Positions 16,462 to 23,741 of a DNA stretch of 64,000 nucleotides are shown here, in pieces; the first letter of the stretch is position 1; each line of letters starts with the position of its first letter. The notes beneath the pieces are model-generated. The model saw only the letters and a program-made list of their open reading frames with translations. It was not told the DNA's origin and made no database searches. Made by a program: the position numbers and the translations under genes. The DNA lies in contig NZ_BLJO01000005.1 of NCBI RefSeq assembly GCF_009932555.1, positions 401,556 through 465,555 of the forward strand, given 5' to 3'. Origin of the DNA: Steroidobacter agaridevorans. GTDB lineage: Bacteria > Pseudomonadota > Gammaproteobacteria > Steroidobacterales > Steroidobacteraceae.

Positions 16462-16953
16462 ATGACCATTCATTGGCAGTGGCGCAGCTACGCCGAGCTC
16501 TCGCCGCTGCAGATCCACTCGATTTTTACCGCCCGACAGGCGGTGTTCATCGTCGAGCAGGCGTGTCCGTATCCGGACATCGACAGCAAGGATCTGCGGG
16601 CGCTGCATCTGGCGGGGTGGTCGGGCGATCAGCTTGCCGCCTATTTGCGATTGCTGGCGCCGGGCGTGAGCTATCCGGAGGAGCCGTCGCTCGGCCGCAT
16701 CATCACGACGAAGATGGCGCGCGGCACCGGCATCGGCCGGGAGTTGGTCGCGCGCGGATTGGAAAAGATTTACGAGCTGTATCCGACGCTGCCGACGCGC
16801 ATCGGCGCGCAAGCTCACTTGCACAAGTTCTATGGATCGTTCGGATTCGTGCAATCATCGGAGCCGTACGACGAGGACGGCATCATGCACATCGAGATGA
16901 TGCGACCGGCAGGGCCGGTTTTCCGGAGCCCTCACCGCAACCCCTCTCCCTGA
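16462..16953 (+). CDS. elaA: ElaA-type GNAT acetyltransferase
   Basis: 163 residues. Matches ElaA: HSIFTARQAVFIVEQACPYPDID, AAYLRLLAPG, LGRIITTKMARGTGIGRELV (acetyl-CoA loop) and AQAHLHKFYGSFGF, then EPYDEDGIMHIEM. Family members usually end soon after HIEMLRP; here about 14 extra residues (AGPVFRSPHRNPSP) are encoded by the interspersed CTCTCCC repeat at 16929-16964, so the tail is probably a by-product of repeat insertion. Substrate unknown; cytoplasmic. Confidence 0.88.
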   Translation: MTIHWQWRSYAELSPLQIHSIFTARQAVFIVEQACPYPDIDSKDLRALHLAGWSGDQLAAYLRLLAPGVSYPEEPSLGRIITTKMARGTGIGRELVARGLEKIYELYPTLPTRIGAQAHLHKFYGSFGFVQSSEPYDEDGIMHIEMMRPAGPVFRSPHRNPSP

Positions 16954-16964
16954 AGGGAGAGAGG
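16929..16964. repeat. CTCTCCC-type intergenic hairpin repeat
   Basis: CCCTCACCGCAACCCCTCTC then CCTGAAGGGAGAGAGG; CTCTCCC pairs with GGGAGAG around a TGAA loop. This pattern is a common dispersed intergenic repeat in proteobacteria. It overlaps the elaA 3' end and lies in the convergent gap before the usher-like gene. Confidence 0.65.
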
Positions 16965-17002
16965 CTAATGATGTTTGCAGCCATCGGCAGCTCAGACGGA
17001 AT

Positions 17003-18280
17003 TCAGTCGATGTCGCCCGAGCCCTGCGGCAGCTGCAGATCCAGCTCTTCGAGATCGTCCAGCATCGGCCGCGCCAACGGCTTGATGCCGCCGAACGGGC
17101 GCTTGTAAGAAATAAACACGGACGAGCCGAAGTTGTCTTCGAGCGAGTGGCCGGCGCTCATGGACATCGTGCCGCGCCCCACGCCCATGCTCTGTTTCAC
17201 AGCGATGAGATTCGTGCGCTCGCGGGCCCAAGTGGTCTGAGTCGCATACGCGACCGACAAGCTCGAGCGCTCCGTGACATTCACGCCGACGCTGGCCAGA
17301 TCCCGCTGCATGATGGGATCGGTCAGCGCCATGCTGCCGATGTCACGGAATTCGCGGCTTTGAATACGCGAACGGAACATCAGGTTGAACATCGAGTTGG
17401 TGTGCTCGAAACCCACCTTCGACATCCAGCCCGAGCCGCCATTCACGGCATTGCTCTGCGCGAAGGCGACAGATGCTGTGCCGATCGAGCCAATGCGCCG
17501 AGCGACGCCGAAACCGAGCGCGCCGACTTCATCAGCCAGATATTCGCCATGCGCTTCGACGGTGAAACCCAGCGGCGCGCCACAAGTGACAGTCGTGTTC
17601 GCGAACATCGGGCCATAGGAGTTGCTGGTGAGCGCGTAGTCCTCGCGCACCTTGCCGAAGCCCACCGAGAAGTCCGAGCAACCACGCTCGACCAGTCGAG
17701 TGCGCGCGATCATTGGCGCAGCGACGGACTCGGAATTACCGAGCGCGTCCTGCACGGCCAGGTTCCAGCCCTGCTCGCCCGAAGGCAGCGAACGATTTAC
17801 CGAAAGGTTCTGCTGGCTCAGGCTCGTGCCGGCCTCGTCGGCCGAGGCGAACAGCGCATCCGCGACGGTAGGCAGCACGGCCATGCCGCTGCTCGCGAGC
17901 TTGTTGGAATCGATCACGTCGTCGCGCGTATCGGAACGGGTGCCGTACTGCATGCCGCCGTAGCGGACCGAAGTGCCCCACATGCCGACACTGCTGACGG
18001 TGTCGCCGACGCGCAGGCTTTCGTCGCCGTTCTGTTGGGTATACGAGGACTGCAGACGGGTCAGGGTATTGGCCGTGGCTTGCGGGTCGAGCGAGGCAGC
18101 GAAGCTGTAATCGACCTTGGCCGCATCGCTCAGGACCTGGGCGTTGACCGACGAATACGCGGGATTCAGGGAGGTCGCACGAACCGCGACTGTCTCGGGC
18201 TCGCTGACTTGGGGCACGGCGCAGGCGGTGAGCGCCAGAGCGGGAACCAGGATGAAGATAGTCCGTATCGTCGAAATCAT
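17003..18280 (-). CDS. Lipidated usher-like outer-membrane beta-barrel protein
   Basis: 425 residues from the ATG at 18280. Lipoprotein signal MISTIRTIFILVPALALTAC (C20). The body resembles the barrel part of fimbrial ushers: LRVGDTVSSVGMWGTSVRYG near the start, WNLAVQDALGNSE, CSDFSVGFGKVREDYALTSN, GFTVEAHGEYLAD, GALGFGVARRIGSIG, and the terminal FGSSVFISYKRPFGG. Classical ushers have about 800 residues, with an N-terminal chaperone-binding domain and no lipid anchor; both differences are striking. No pilin or chaperone gene is adjacent. The ECF sigma operon starts 250 bp away, divergently. Alternative: a general outer-membrane barrel lipoprotein. Confidence 0.6.
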   Translation of the reverse strand: MISTIRTIFILVPALALTACAVPQVSEPETVAVRATSLNPAYSSVNAQVLSDAAKVDYSFAASLDPQATANTLTRLQSSYTQQNGDESLRVGDTVSSVGMWGTSVRYGGMQYGTRSDTRDDVIDSNKLASSGMAVLPTVADALFASADEAGTSLSQQNLSVNRSLPSGEQGWNLAVQDALGNSESVAAPMIARTRLVERGCSDFSVGFGKVREDYALTSNSYGPMFANTTVTCGAPLGFTVEAHGEYLADEVGALGFGVARRIGSIGTASVAFAQSNAVNGGSGWMSKVGFEHTNSMFNLMFRSRIQSREFRDIGSMALTDPIMQRDLASVGVNVTERSSLSVAYATQTTWARERTNLIAVKQSMGVGRGTMSMSAGHSLEDNFGSSVFISYKRPFGGIKPLARPMLDDLEELDLQLPQGSGDID

Positions 18281-18482
18281 CAGCTGAACGTCAACCTTTC
18301 GCGGCCGTGGCGACACCATGAGGGGTCTGGCGGGCGACATTGCCCCGAAACGCCGCGAATTCTAAGCAAGCCGGCTCGGCCTGAACATAAGTCAGGCCCT
18401 GTAAGTGTGCGGATTACGTCGCAATTTCACGGTACAGCGGCTAATGTCGCCGCCTGGCCGCCGGGCTGACTCCAGGCTGTGT

Positions 18483-18510
18483 AACTTCCCTCCGGACGCG
18501 GTGTTCTCAA
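18483..18510 (+). promoter_or_regulatory. Candidate ECF-type autoregulatory promoter
   Basis: AACTT (18483-18487, within GTAACTT), 17-bp spacer, TCTCAA (18505-18510). This resembles ECF/sigmaE promoters (GGAACTT, 16-17 bp, TC-rich -10) and lies 19 bp before the sigma gene GTG, as expected for an autoregulated ECF factor. Confidence 0.45.
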
Positions 18511-18529
18511 GCTAAACGACGACATCACC

Positions 18530-19096
18530 GTGGCAAGGCAACCCCCGGACACCACCCCGCGCCAGGACGACTTCGCAAGCTTCATGCGTGCTTATCAGGA
18601 CATGGTCTTTTCCACCGCCGCGCGGATCACCGGCCGCGACGGCCCGGCGGAGGACATTGCCCAGCAGGTGTTCTTGAAGGCTTACGAGAATTTCGCCCAG
18701 CTGCAGACCAGCCCCGCCGCCGGCGGCTGGCTCAAGACCGTGGCTCGCAACCTGGCGCTGAACCACGCCACCCGCTATCGCCGTCGCTGGCGGTTCTTTT
18801 CCGAAATGCGCAGCGACGACGATGACGATGCGGATATGGACATTCCGCAGCCCGAAGAAGCCGCAGCGGATTTCGACGACGACACCCGCCGCGCCATCGT
18901 CGCCGAGGCCTTGCAGAAATTGCCCGATCATCGCCGCCTGCCGCTGGTGCTGTATCACTTCGAAGAGATGTCCTATGAAGAGATTGCCCAGCAGCTCGGC
19001 ATTTCATTGTCCAAAGTGAAAATCGACATCCTGCGGGCACGCGGCGCGCTCGCCAAAATCCTCGCCGCCCGCGGTCTCACGGCGGAATGTTTCTAG
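18530..19096 (+). CDS. ECF-type RNA polymerase sigma factor
   Basis: 188 residues from GTG. Region 2 at about 15-85 (FMRAYQDMVFSTAARITGR, DIAQQVFLKAYENF, WLKTVARNLALNHATRYRRR) binds core and the -10 element; an acidic linker rich in Asp (about 95-110) follows; region 4 at about 125-185 (LPDHRRLPLVLYHFEEMSYE, EIAQQLGISLSKVKIDILRAR) binds the -35. The next gene begins 11 bp downstream and encodes a membrane protein suited to be its anti-sigma. An ECF-like promoter lies directly upstream. The stimulus is likely envelope-related. Confidence 0.9.
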   Translation: MARQPPDTTPRQDDFASFMRAYQDMVFSTAARITGRDGPAEDIAQQVFLKAYENFAQLQTSPAAGGWLKTVARNLALNHATRYRRRWRFFSEMRSDDDDDADMDIPQPEEAAADFDDDTRRAIVAEALQKLPDHRRLPLVLYHFEEMSYEEIAQQLGISLSKVKIDILRARGALAKILAARGLTAECF

Positions 19097-19107
19097 AGGC
19101 CGCCCCC

Positions 19108-19557
19108 ATGAACACTCCCTCGAATCCGAACGAACGAAACGAGCAGCAGCTGGAGCGCTTCATCGGCCAGGCGCTGCGCGATCAGCCGCTGCGCCGTGCT
19201 CCTGTCGATCTCGAATCCAAAGTCATGGCGGAAATCGCGCGACGCGCGGCCGCTCCGTGGTGGCAGGGCAGCTTCGCCGGCTGGCCGGTTGCGGCCCGCC
19301 TGTTGTTCATCATCGCGTCCGCCGGCCTCATCGCGCTGGTGCTGAAAGCGTCGGCAATGATCGCCGTTCCGCTCAAACCGGGCGCACTGTTCGCCAATGT
19401 GGCGTGGATTCCTTCCCTGTTCATGACCATCGGCACGGTCCTCGGCGATCTGCCGTCGTTGTGGGTTTATGGCGGCGCGGCGATTCTCGGCGCGCTGTAT
19501 CTAACGTTGTTCGGAGTCAGCGCGGCTGCCTACCGGACGTTGTATGCGCCTCGTTGA
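19108..19557 (+). CDS. Putative membrane anti-sigma factor
   Basis: 149 residues from the ATG at 19108, which follows AGAGG. An earlier in-frame start at 19087 would overlap the sigma gene. The cytoplasmic N-terminus (about 1-60: EQQLERFIGQALRDQPLRRA, LESKVMAEIARRAA) has the size of an anti-sigma domain. Three membrane helices follow (VAARLLFIIASAGLIALVL; LFANVAWIPSLFMTIGTVL; LWVYGGAAILGALYLTLFGV). No canonical ZAS His-Cys motif is seen. Assignment rests on position and topology. Confidence 0.65.
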   Translation: MNTPSNPNERNEQQLERFIGQALRDQPLRRAPVDLESKVMAEIARRAAAPWWQGSFAGWPVAARLLFIIASAGLIALVLKASAMIAVPLKPGALFANVAWIPSLFMTIGTVLGDLPSLWVYGGAAILGALYLTLFGVSAAAYRTLYAPR

Positions 19558-19575
19558 CGGCGCACGGTGCTTCGT

Positions 19576-21237
19576 ATGAGACGTTCGTTTGTTTGCTTTT
19601 TCGCGATCGCGGTACTCGCCGGCCTCGGCGGTACACAGCCGGCGTTCGCACAGGAAGAGACCACGCCGCCGGTCGAGCTGGACGATCTGCCCCGCTCCGT
19701 CGAGCGCGAGATCGAACAAGCCGAGCGTGAGATCGAACGAGCTCAGCGGGCAGCCGAACGAGCAGCCGATCGCGCCGAGCGGCACATGGACGGTCGCAAC
19801 GAACGGGTCATCGTAAACATTGGCGACAACTCGTCGCTGCCAGCGGGCGAATACGCGGATGCAGTGATCGCAGTGCTTGGCTCGGCATCTTCGGCGGGCG
19901 AGGTCGGGGAAGCCGTCGTAGCGATCGGCGGCAATGCATCCGCAACCGGCCCGGTCGGCGAGGGCGTCGTCGCTCTGTTCGGCAACGTGTATGTGGACAG
20001 CGAAGTCGGTGAGGACGTCGTCGCAGTCTTCGGCAACGTGCAGCTCGGTCCGAATGCGGTCGTCAACGGTGAAACGGTGTCGGTCGGCGGCGCTATCACC
20101 CGCGACCCGGCCTCCAAGGTGCATGGTGGCCAACAGCAGATCGCGTTCGGCAAGCACTTCGGCGACCTGAAGTGGCTCAAAGCGTGGTTCGAGCAGTGCC
20201 TGCTGTACGGCCGGCCGTTGGCGTTCGATCAGAGCGTCGCGTGGGCGTGGTGGCTCGCGGCCGGCTTCCTGGGTTTGTATGTATTGCTGGCGGTCATGTT
20301 CGATGGGGCCCTGCAACGCTGCGTGACCACGCTGGAAGAACGACCCGGCGAATCGGTGATCGCGACCATCCTGTCCGTGCTGCTGTCGCCGATCCTGATC
20401 ATTGTCATGCTGATCACGATCATCGGTGCGGCACTGGTGCCGTTCCTGGCGCTTGGAATGTTCTGCGCGGCGCTCTTCGGCAAGGCGGTCGTGCTCGCCA
20501 CGCTGGGCCGTCGCATCACTCGCTTCACTGGCATCGGCGCATTCGGTCATCTGGCCGTCGCCACGCTGATCGGCGGCTTGATCGTGCTGTTGCTGTACAC
20601 GGTGCCGGTGCTCGGCTTCATCGTGTCCAACATCGTCGGCGCACTGGGCTTCGGTGTCGTCATCTACACGTTGCTGTTGGCGCAGCGTGCTCGGAGTGCA
20701 GCTGCCGCTCCGGCGGTGCAGACCGTTGCCGCGTCATCCGCTGCTCCATCGGCTATTCCGCCCGACGCCACAGTCGCATCGGCCGCTGTCGCCGGCGATG
20801 GCAGCACGGTTCCGCCGCCGTCCGCCGCGCCAGAGAACCTGAGCAATATCGAGCTGAACAGCCAACCGCGCGCAGGCTTCTGGATTCGCATGGGTGCTCT
20901 GGCGCTCGATGCGCTGATCGTGGGCATCCTCGTGAAGTGGGTGGACCCGAGCGATGAACTGTTCCTGGTCGCACTGGCCGGCTACGGCGCGCTGATGTGG
21001 AAGCTGAAGGGCACTACTGTCGGCGGCATCGTCTGCAATCTGCGCGTGGTGCGCACCGACGGCCGGGACATCGAATGGGAAACTGCCATCGTGCGCGCGC
21101 TCGGATGTTTCCTGTCGCTGATCCCGGCCGGCCTGGGATTCATCTGGATGGTGTTCGACAACAACCGCCAGACCTGGCACGACAAGATCGCCGGCACAGT
21201 CGTGGTGCGCGTCCCGAGGAATACGCCGCTCGTCTGA
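19576..21237 (+). CDS. Beta-solenoid (bactofilin-like) and RDD-domain membrane protein
   Basis: 553 residues from the ATG at 19576 (a GTG three codons upstream is also possible). Order: signal peptide (FFAIAVLAGLGGTQPAFAQ); a charged coiled coil rich in Glu/Arg (about 40-75); a short beta-solenoid of repeats such as VGEAVVAIGGNA, VGEGVVALFGNV, VGEDVVAVFGNV (about 85-185), as in polymer-forming proteins; four hydrophobic helices (about 215-375); an Ala/Pro linker; and a C-terminal RDD domain (FWIRMGALALDALIVGILV, GTTVGGIVCNLRVVRTDG, RQTWHDKIAGTVVV). Third gene of the sigma/anti-sigma operon, so likely a target or sensor partner. Confidence 0.83.
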   Translation: MRRSFVCFFAIAVLAGLGGTQPAFAQEETTPPVELDDLPRSVEREIEQAEREIERAQRAAERAADRAERHMDGRNERVIVNIGDNSSLPAGEYADAVIAVLGSASSAGEVGEAVVAIGGNASATGPVGEGVVALFGNVYVDSEVGEDVVAVFGNVQLGPNAVVNGETVSVGGAITRDPASKVHGGQQQIAFGKHFGDLKWLKAWFEQCLLYGRPLAFDQSVAWAWWLAAGFLGLYVLLAVMFDGALQRCVTTLEERPGESVIATILSVLLSPILIIVMLITIIGAALVPFLALGMFCAALFGKAVVLATLGRRITRFTGIGAFGHLAVATLIGGLIVLLLYTVPVLGFIVSNIVGALGFGVVIYTLLLAQRARSAAAAPAVQTVAASSAAPSAIPPDATVASAAVAGDGSTVPPPSAAPENLSNIELNSQPRAGFWIRMGALALDALIVGILVKWVDPSDELFLVALAGYGALMWKLKGTTVGGIVCNLRVVRTDGRDIEWETAIVRALGCFLSLIPAGLGFIWMVFDNNRQTWHDKIAGTVVVRVPRNTPLV

Positions 21238-21306
21238 TACGGCTGGCGGCGCCCGGGTGCCAGGGCTACAGTGGCGAGTCGTTTTCGCTCGCCTGCTGAA
21301 CAGTCA

Positions 21307-21807
21307 ATGGAACCCGCGCCCCCTGCCGACACGCCCGATCAAACAGTGATCGGCGTAGTCTCCGACACTCATGGCCTGCTGCGCCCCGAAGCGCTGAAGC
21401 ACCTGAACGGCGTCGACCGCATCGTTCATGCTGGTGACATCGGCGCACCGAACATCCTGGAGAAATTGCAGACCCTCGCGCCCGTCGACGCCATTCGCGG
21501 CAATAACGACAAGGGCGCGTGGGCCGAGGCCATCCCTGCAACATTGTTCCTCGAAATCCGGGGACACCGGATTCATGTGCTGCATGACCTGAACCAGATC
21601 GATCTCAGCCCGTCGGCCGCGGGCATCTCGGTGGTCATCAGCGGTCATTCGCACAAACCCGTCGTGCAAGAGCGCGAAGGCGTGTTGTTCATCAATCCCG
21701 GCAGCCTCGGACCGCGTCGTTTCCGACTGCCGATCGCGCTCGCGAAGTTGTATATAACCGACGAATCCGTGCGCGCCGAGATCGTCGAATTGAAGCTGCC
21801 CGGCTGA
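21307..21807 (+). CDS. YfcE/MJ0936-type metallophosphoesterase
   Basis: 166 residues from the ATG at 21307; an upstream GTG at 21271 is less likely. Calcineurin-like fold with all metal motifs: GVVSDTHG (D-x-H), HAGDIG (GD), RGNNDKG (GNxD), LHDLNQ in place of the usual GH segment, and SGHSHKP (GHxH). Members hydrolyse phosphodiesters; the natural substrate is often unknown. Cytoplasmic. Confidence 0.9.
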   Translation: MEPAPPADTPDQTVIGVVSDTHGLLRPEALKHLNGVDRIVHAGDIGAPNILEKLQTLAPVDAIRGNNDKGAWAEAIPATLFLEIRGHRIHVLHDLNQIDLSPSAAGISVVISGHSHKPVVQEREGVLFINPGSLGPRRFRLPIALAKLYITDESVRAEIVELKLPG

Positions 21808-21850
21808 CGACCGCGGCTCGTTTCGCGCTCGCCGCGATGTCGGTTTCGAT

Positions 21851-21876
21851 GTCGCCGGTAATATTTTTCCGGCGAC
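21851..21876. other. 8-bp-arm inverted repeat upstream of the SRAP gene
   Basis: GTCGCCGG, 10-nt AT-rich loop taatattttt, CCGGCGAC. Between the phosphoesterase stop and the SRAP start. Could end the upstream transcript or act as a regulator site; no evidence separates these. Confidence 0.35.
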
Positions 21877-21957
21877 GCTGAACGCGACTATCGACACTGC
21901 AGGAATCTGCGCGACGTCACATTTCTGTCACCGACCGGAATTTATTCTCTTTGGCCC

Positions 21958-22638
21958 ATGTGTGAGCGATTCGTCATAGCGCCGCAAACAGCAGTGGAAC
22001 ACGAGTTCCCGCTGCTGCATGCGTGGTGGCGTTTCGAGCCCAGCTTCAATGTTTCGACGCGCAACAACATACCCGTCGTGCGCCTGCATGACGGCGAGCG
22101 CGAGGGCGTGATGATGCGCTGGGGCCTGGTCCCCGACTGGGCGGAAGGCGATGAACGCAAGGCCTGCACGACGCACGCATCGACCGATGAGCTGGATCGA
22201 AACAAGGCGTTCAGCGGCGCGTGGTGGCGAGGACAGCGCTGCATCCTGCCGCTCTCGGGCTTTTATGGCTGGCAGCTCACGCCGAATCAATATCTGCAGC
22301 CCTACTTCGCGCGCCTGGTGAATCGTTCAGTATTTGGTGTCGCGGCGATCTGGGATCGCACCATCAACAAGGACGAGGACGACGTCATCGAGGGCTGCGC
22401 CGTGCTCACCGTGCCGCCGAACGATCTATTGGCCGACGTTCACAACACGGCGCAACGCATGCCGGCGATTCTGCACCGAGATGAATACGAGCAGTGGCTG
22501 CGAGGCCCAACGGCCCGCGCGCGAGCGCTGCTAAGGACATATCCGCAGGACCGGATGGTCGTGCACGCCGTGAGCCCGCGGATCAATTCGCTGAAGTACA
22601 ACGATGAGCAGTTGATCAAGCCGGTGCTGTTCGGCTGA
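21958..22638 (+). CDS. SRAP-domain (SOS response-associated peptidase) protein, atypical
   Basis: 226 residues. SRAP proteins (HMCES/YedK) shield abasic sites in single-stranded DNA through a thiazolidine link to Cys2. This copy keeps Met-Cys at the N-terminus, WGLVPDWA, RCILPLSGFY and RMPAIL with a nearby His (about 162). The usual GFYEW Glu is Gly here (GFYGW, about residue 104), and the usual NARxET segment reads THASTDEL, losing the Arg. The Glu matters for ring opening in YedK, so activity may differ. I recall a subfamily with a non-Glu residue at this place, so this may be a lineage feature. Confidence 0.88.
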   Translation: MCERFVIAPQTAVEHEFPLLHAWWRFEPSFNVSTRNNIPVVRLHDGEREGVMMRWGLVPDWAEGDERKACTTHASTDELDRNKAFSGAWWRGQRCILPLSGFYGWQLTPNQYLQPYFARLVNRSVFGVAAIWDRTINKDEDDVIEGCAVLTVPPNDLLADVHNTAQRMPAILHRDEYEQWLRGPTARARALLRTYPQDRMVVHAVSPRINSLKYNDEQLIKPVLFG

Positions 22639-22640
22639 AC

Positions 22641-22667
22641 GGCGCGACCGGCTTTCGCCGGTGCGCC
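22641..22667. terminator. Stem-loop between convergent SRAP and YVTN genes
   Basis: GGCGC(g)ACCGGC, loop tttc, GCCGGTGCGCC: an 11-bp stem with one bulged G filling the 43-bp gap between two convergent stops. Likely bidirectional terminator; no T tract. Confidence 0.5.
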
Positions 22668-22681
22668 TGCAGTTCTCGTCG

Positions 22682-23719
22682 TTACTTCTGAACCGTCAGC
22701 GCCGTGTAACCCAGCCCGTCCGGCTCGCGACCGGCCTGCAACCGGTTCACGATCTTAAGGCCTTCCAGGTCGATGACCGTGACCGTGTCGAAATTGGTAT
22801 TGGCGACGAACGCCAGCTGCAACGCGTCTGGCATCAGGATGCCCACCGGCACCGGGCCGCTGCCGAACTGAGACGCCATGCGCTTGGTGTCGTCCAGCTT
22901 CTCGCCCTCTTTCTGCATCGGAATGCTGCCGATCTTCTTCTTGGTCACCGTGTCGAAGATCGCGACATCGCCCGACACCGCATTGGACACCAGCGCGCGA
23001 GTGCCATCGGGCGTGAACTTCACACGGATCGGCATTTTGCCCGGTTCCAGCGTCGTCGTGATCTTCAATGTCGCCGGATCCACGATGGACACCGTGTTGG
23101 CCTCACGATTCGTCACCCACACTTCGCTGCCATCGGGCGCCACGGCGATGCCTTCGGCGCCTTTGCCCGTTGTGACATCGGTAACACGTTGGTGAGACGC
23201 GAGATCGATCGCCGTCATCGAGCCCGAGCCAATGTTCGCGGTGAACGCACGACGATGTTTCGAGCTGACGGCGACCATGTGAGTGCCCGCCTGGTCGGTC
23301 GCGATTGCATGCTTCACCTTGCCATCGTTCACACCGACGATGAGCAGCGCCTTACTGCCTTCGACGGTCACGGCGACTTCATCGCCTTGCAGCCAGACGA
23401 TGCCGTGCGGCCGGCTGTACGTGCCCAGATCGACGGTCCGCAACACTTTCTTCGCTGGCACATCGACGACCGTCAACGTCTTGCCTGGATTGGCAGCGTC
23501 GCCGTAGTTGGTGACGACCGCGGTCTTGCCATCGCTGGAGACGGCGACTTCATGCGGCCCGTCGCCGGTGGGCAGCGTTGCCCTGACCTCGTTGCTCGCC
23601 AGATCGATGAACGACATCGTATCGTCGGACTTGTTGAGCACCAGCAACGTGCCCGACGGCGCGGCGGAGGCAGCGCCGCCGGCAGCGATCAGCAACAACG
23701 ACCAGGCCAGCTTCTTCAT
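22682..23719 (-). CDS. Exported YVTN/YncE-like beta-propeller protein
   Basis: 345 residues. Signal peptide (MKKLAWSLLLIAAGGAASAA). The mature chain is a seven-bladed-propeller type with 40-residue repeats: LLVLNKSDDTMSFIDLAS, HEVAVSSDGKTAVVTNYGD, EGIAVAPDGSEVWVTNREAN, RVKFTPDGTRALVSNAVSGD and FVANTNFDTVTVIDLEGL. Such proteins act in the periplasm as binding or scaffold proteins; ligand unknown. It begins 22 bp after the arginase stop on the same strand, so the two are probably co-transcribed. Confidence 0.88.
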   Translation of the reverse strand: MKKLAWSLLLIAAGGAASAAPSGTLLVLNKSDDTMSFIDLASNEVRATLPTGDGPHEVAVSSDGKTAVVTNYGDAANPGKTLTVVDVPAKKVLRTVDLGTYSRPHGIVWLQGDEVAVTVEGSKALLIVGVNDGKVKHAIATDQAGTHMVAVSSKHRRAFTANIGSGSMTAIDLASHQRVTDVTTGKGAEGIAVAPDGSEVWVTNREANTVSIVDPATLKITTTLEPGKMPIRVKFTPDGTRALVSNAVSGDVAIFDTVTKKKIGSIPMQKEGEKLDDTKRMASQFGSGPVPVGILMPDALQLAFVANTNFDTVTVIDLEGLKIVNRLQAGREPDGLGYTALTVQK

Positions 23720-23741
23720 CTTGGTTTCCTTGTTTGTTCAT

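Noticed and set aside
18530-18583. Alternative later ATG start for the ECF sigma factor (codon 19)
   Set aside because: Would remove the first helix of region 2 (FASFMRAYQDMVF); the GTG start retains it and fits the ECF-like promoter spacing.
21904-21936. LexA/SOS-type operator upstream of the SRAP gene
   Set aside because: Only a GTCAC direct repeat is present; no CTG-N10-CAG box with matching arms was found.
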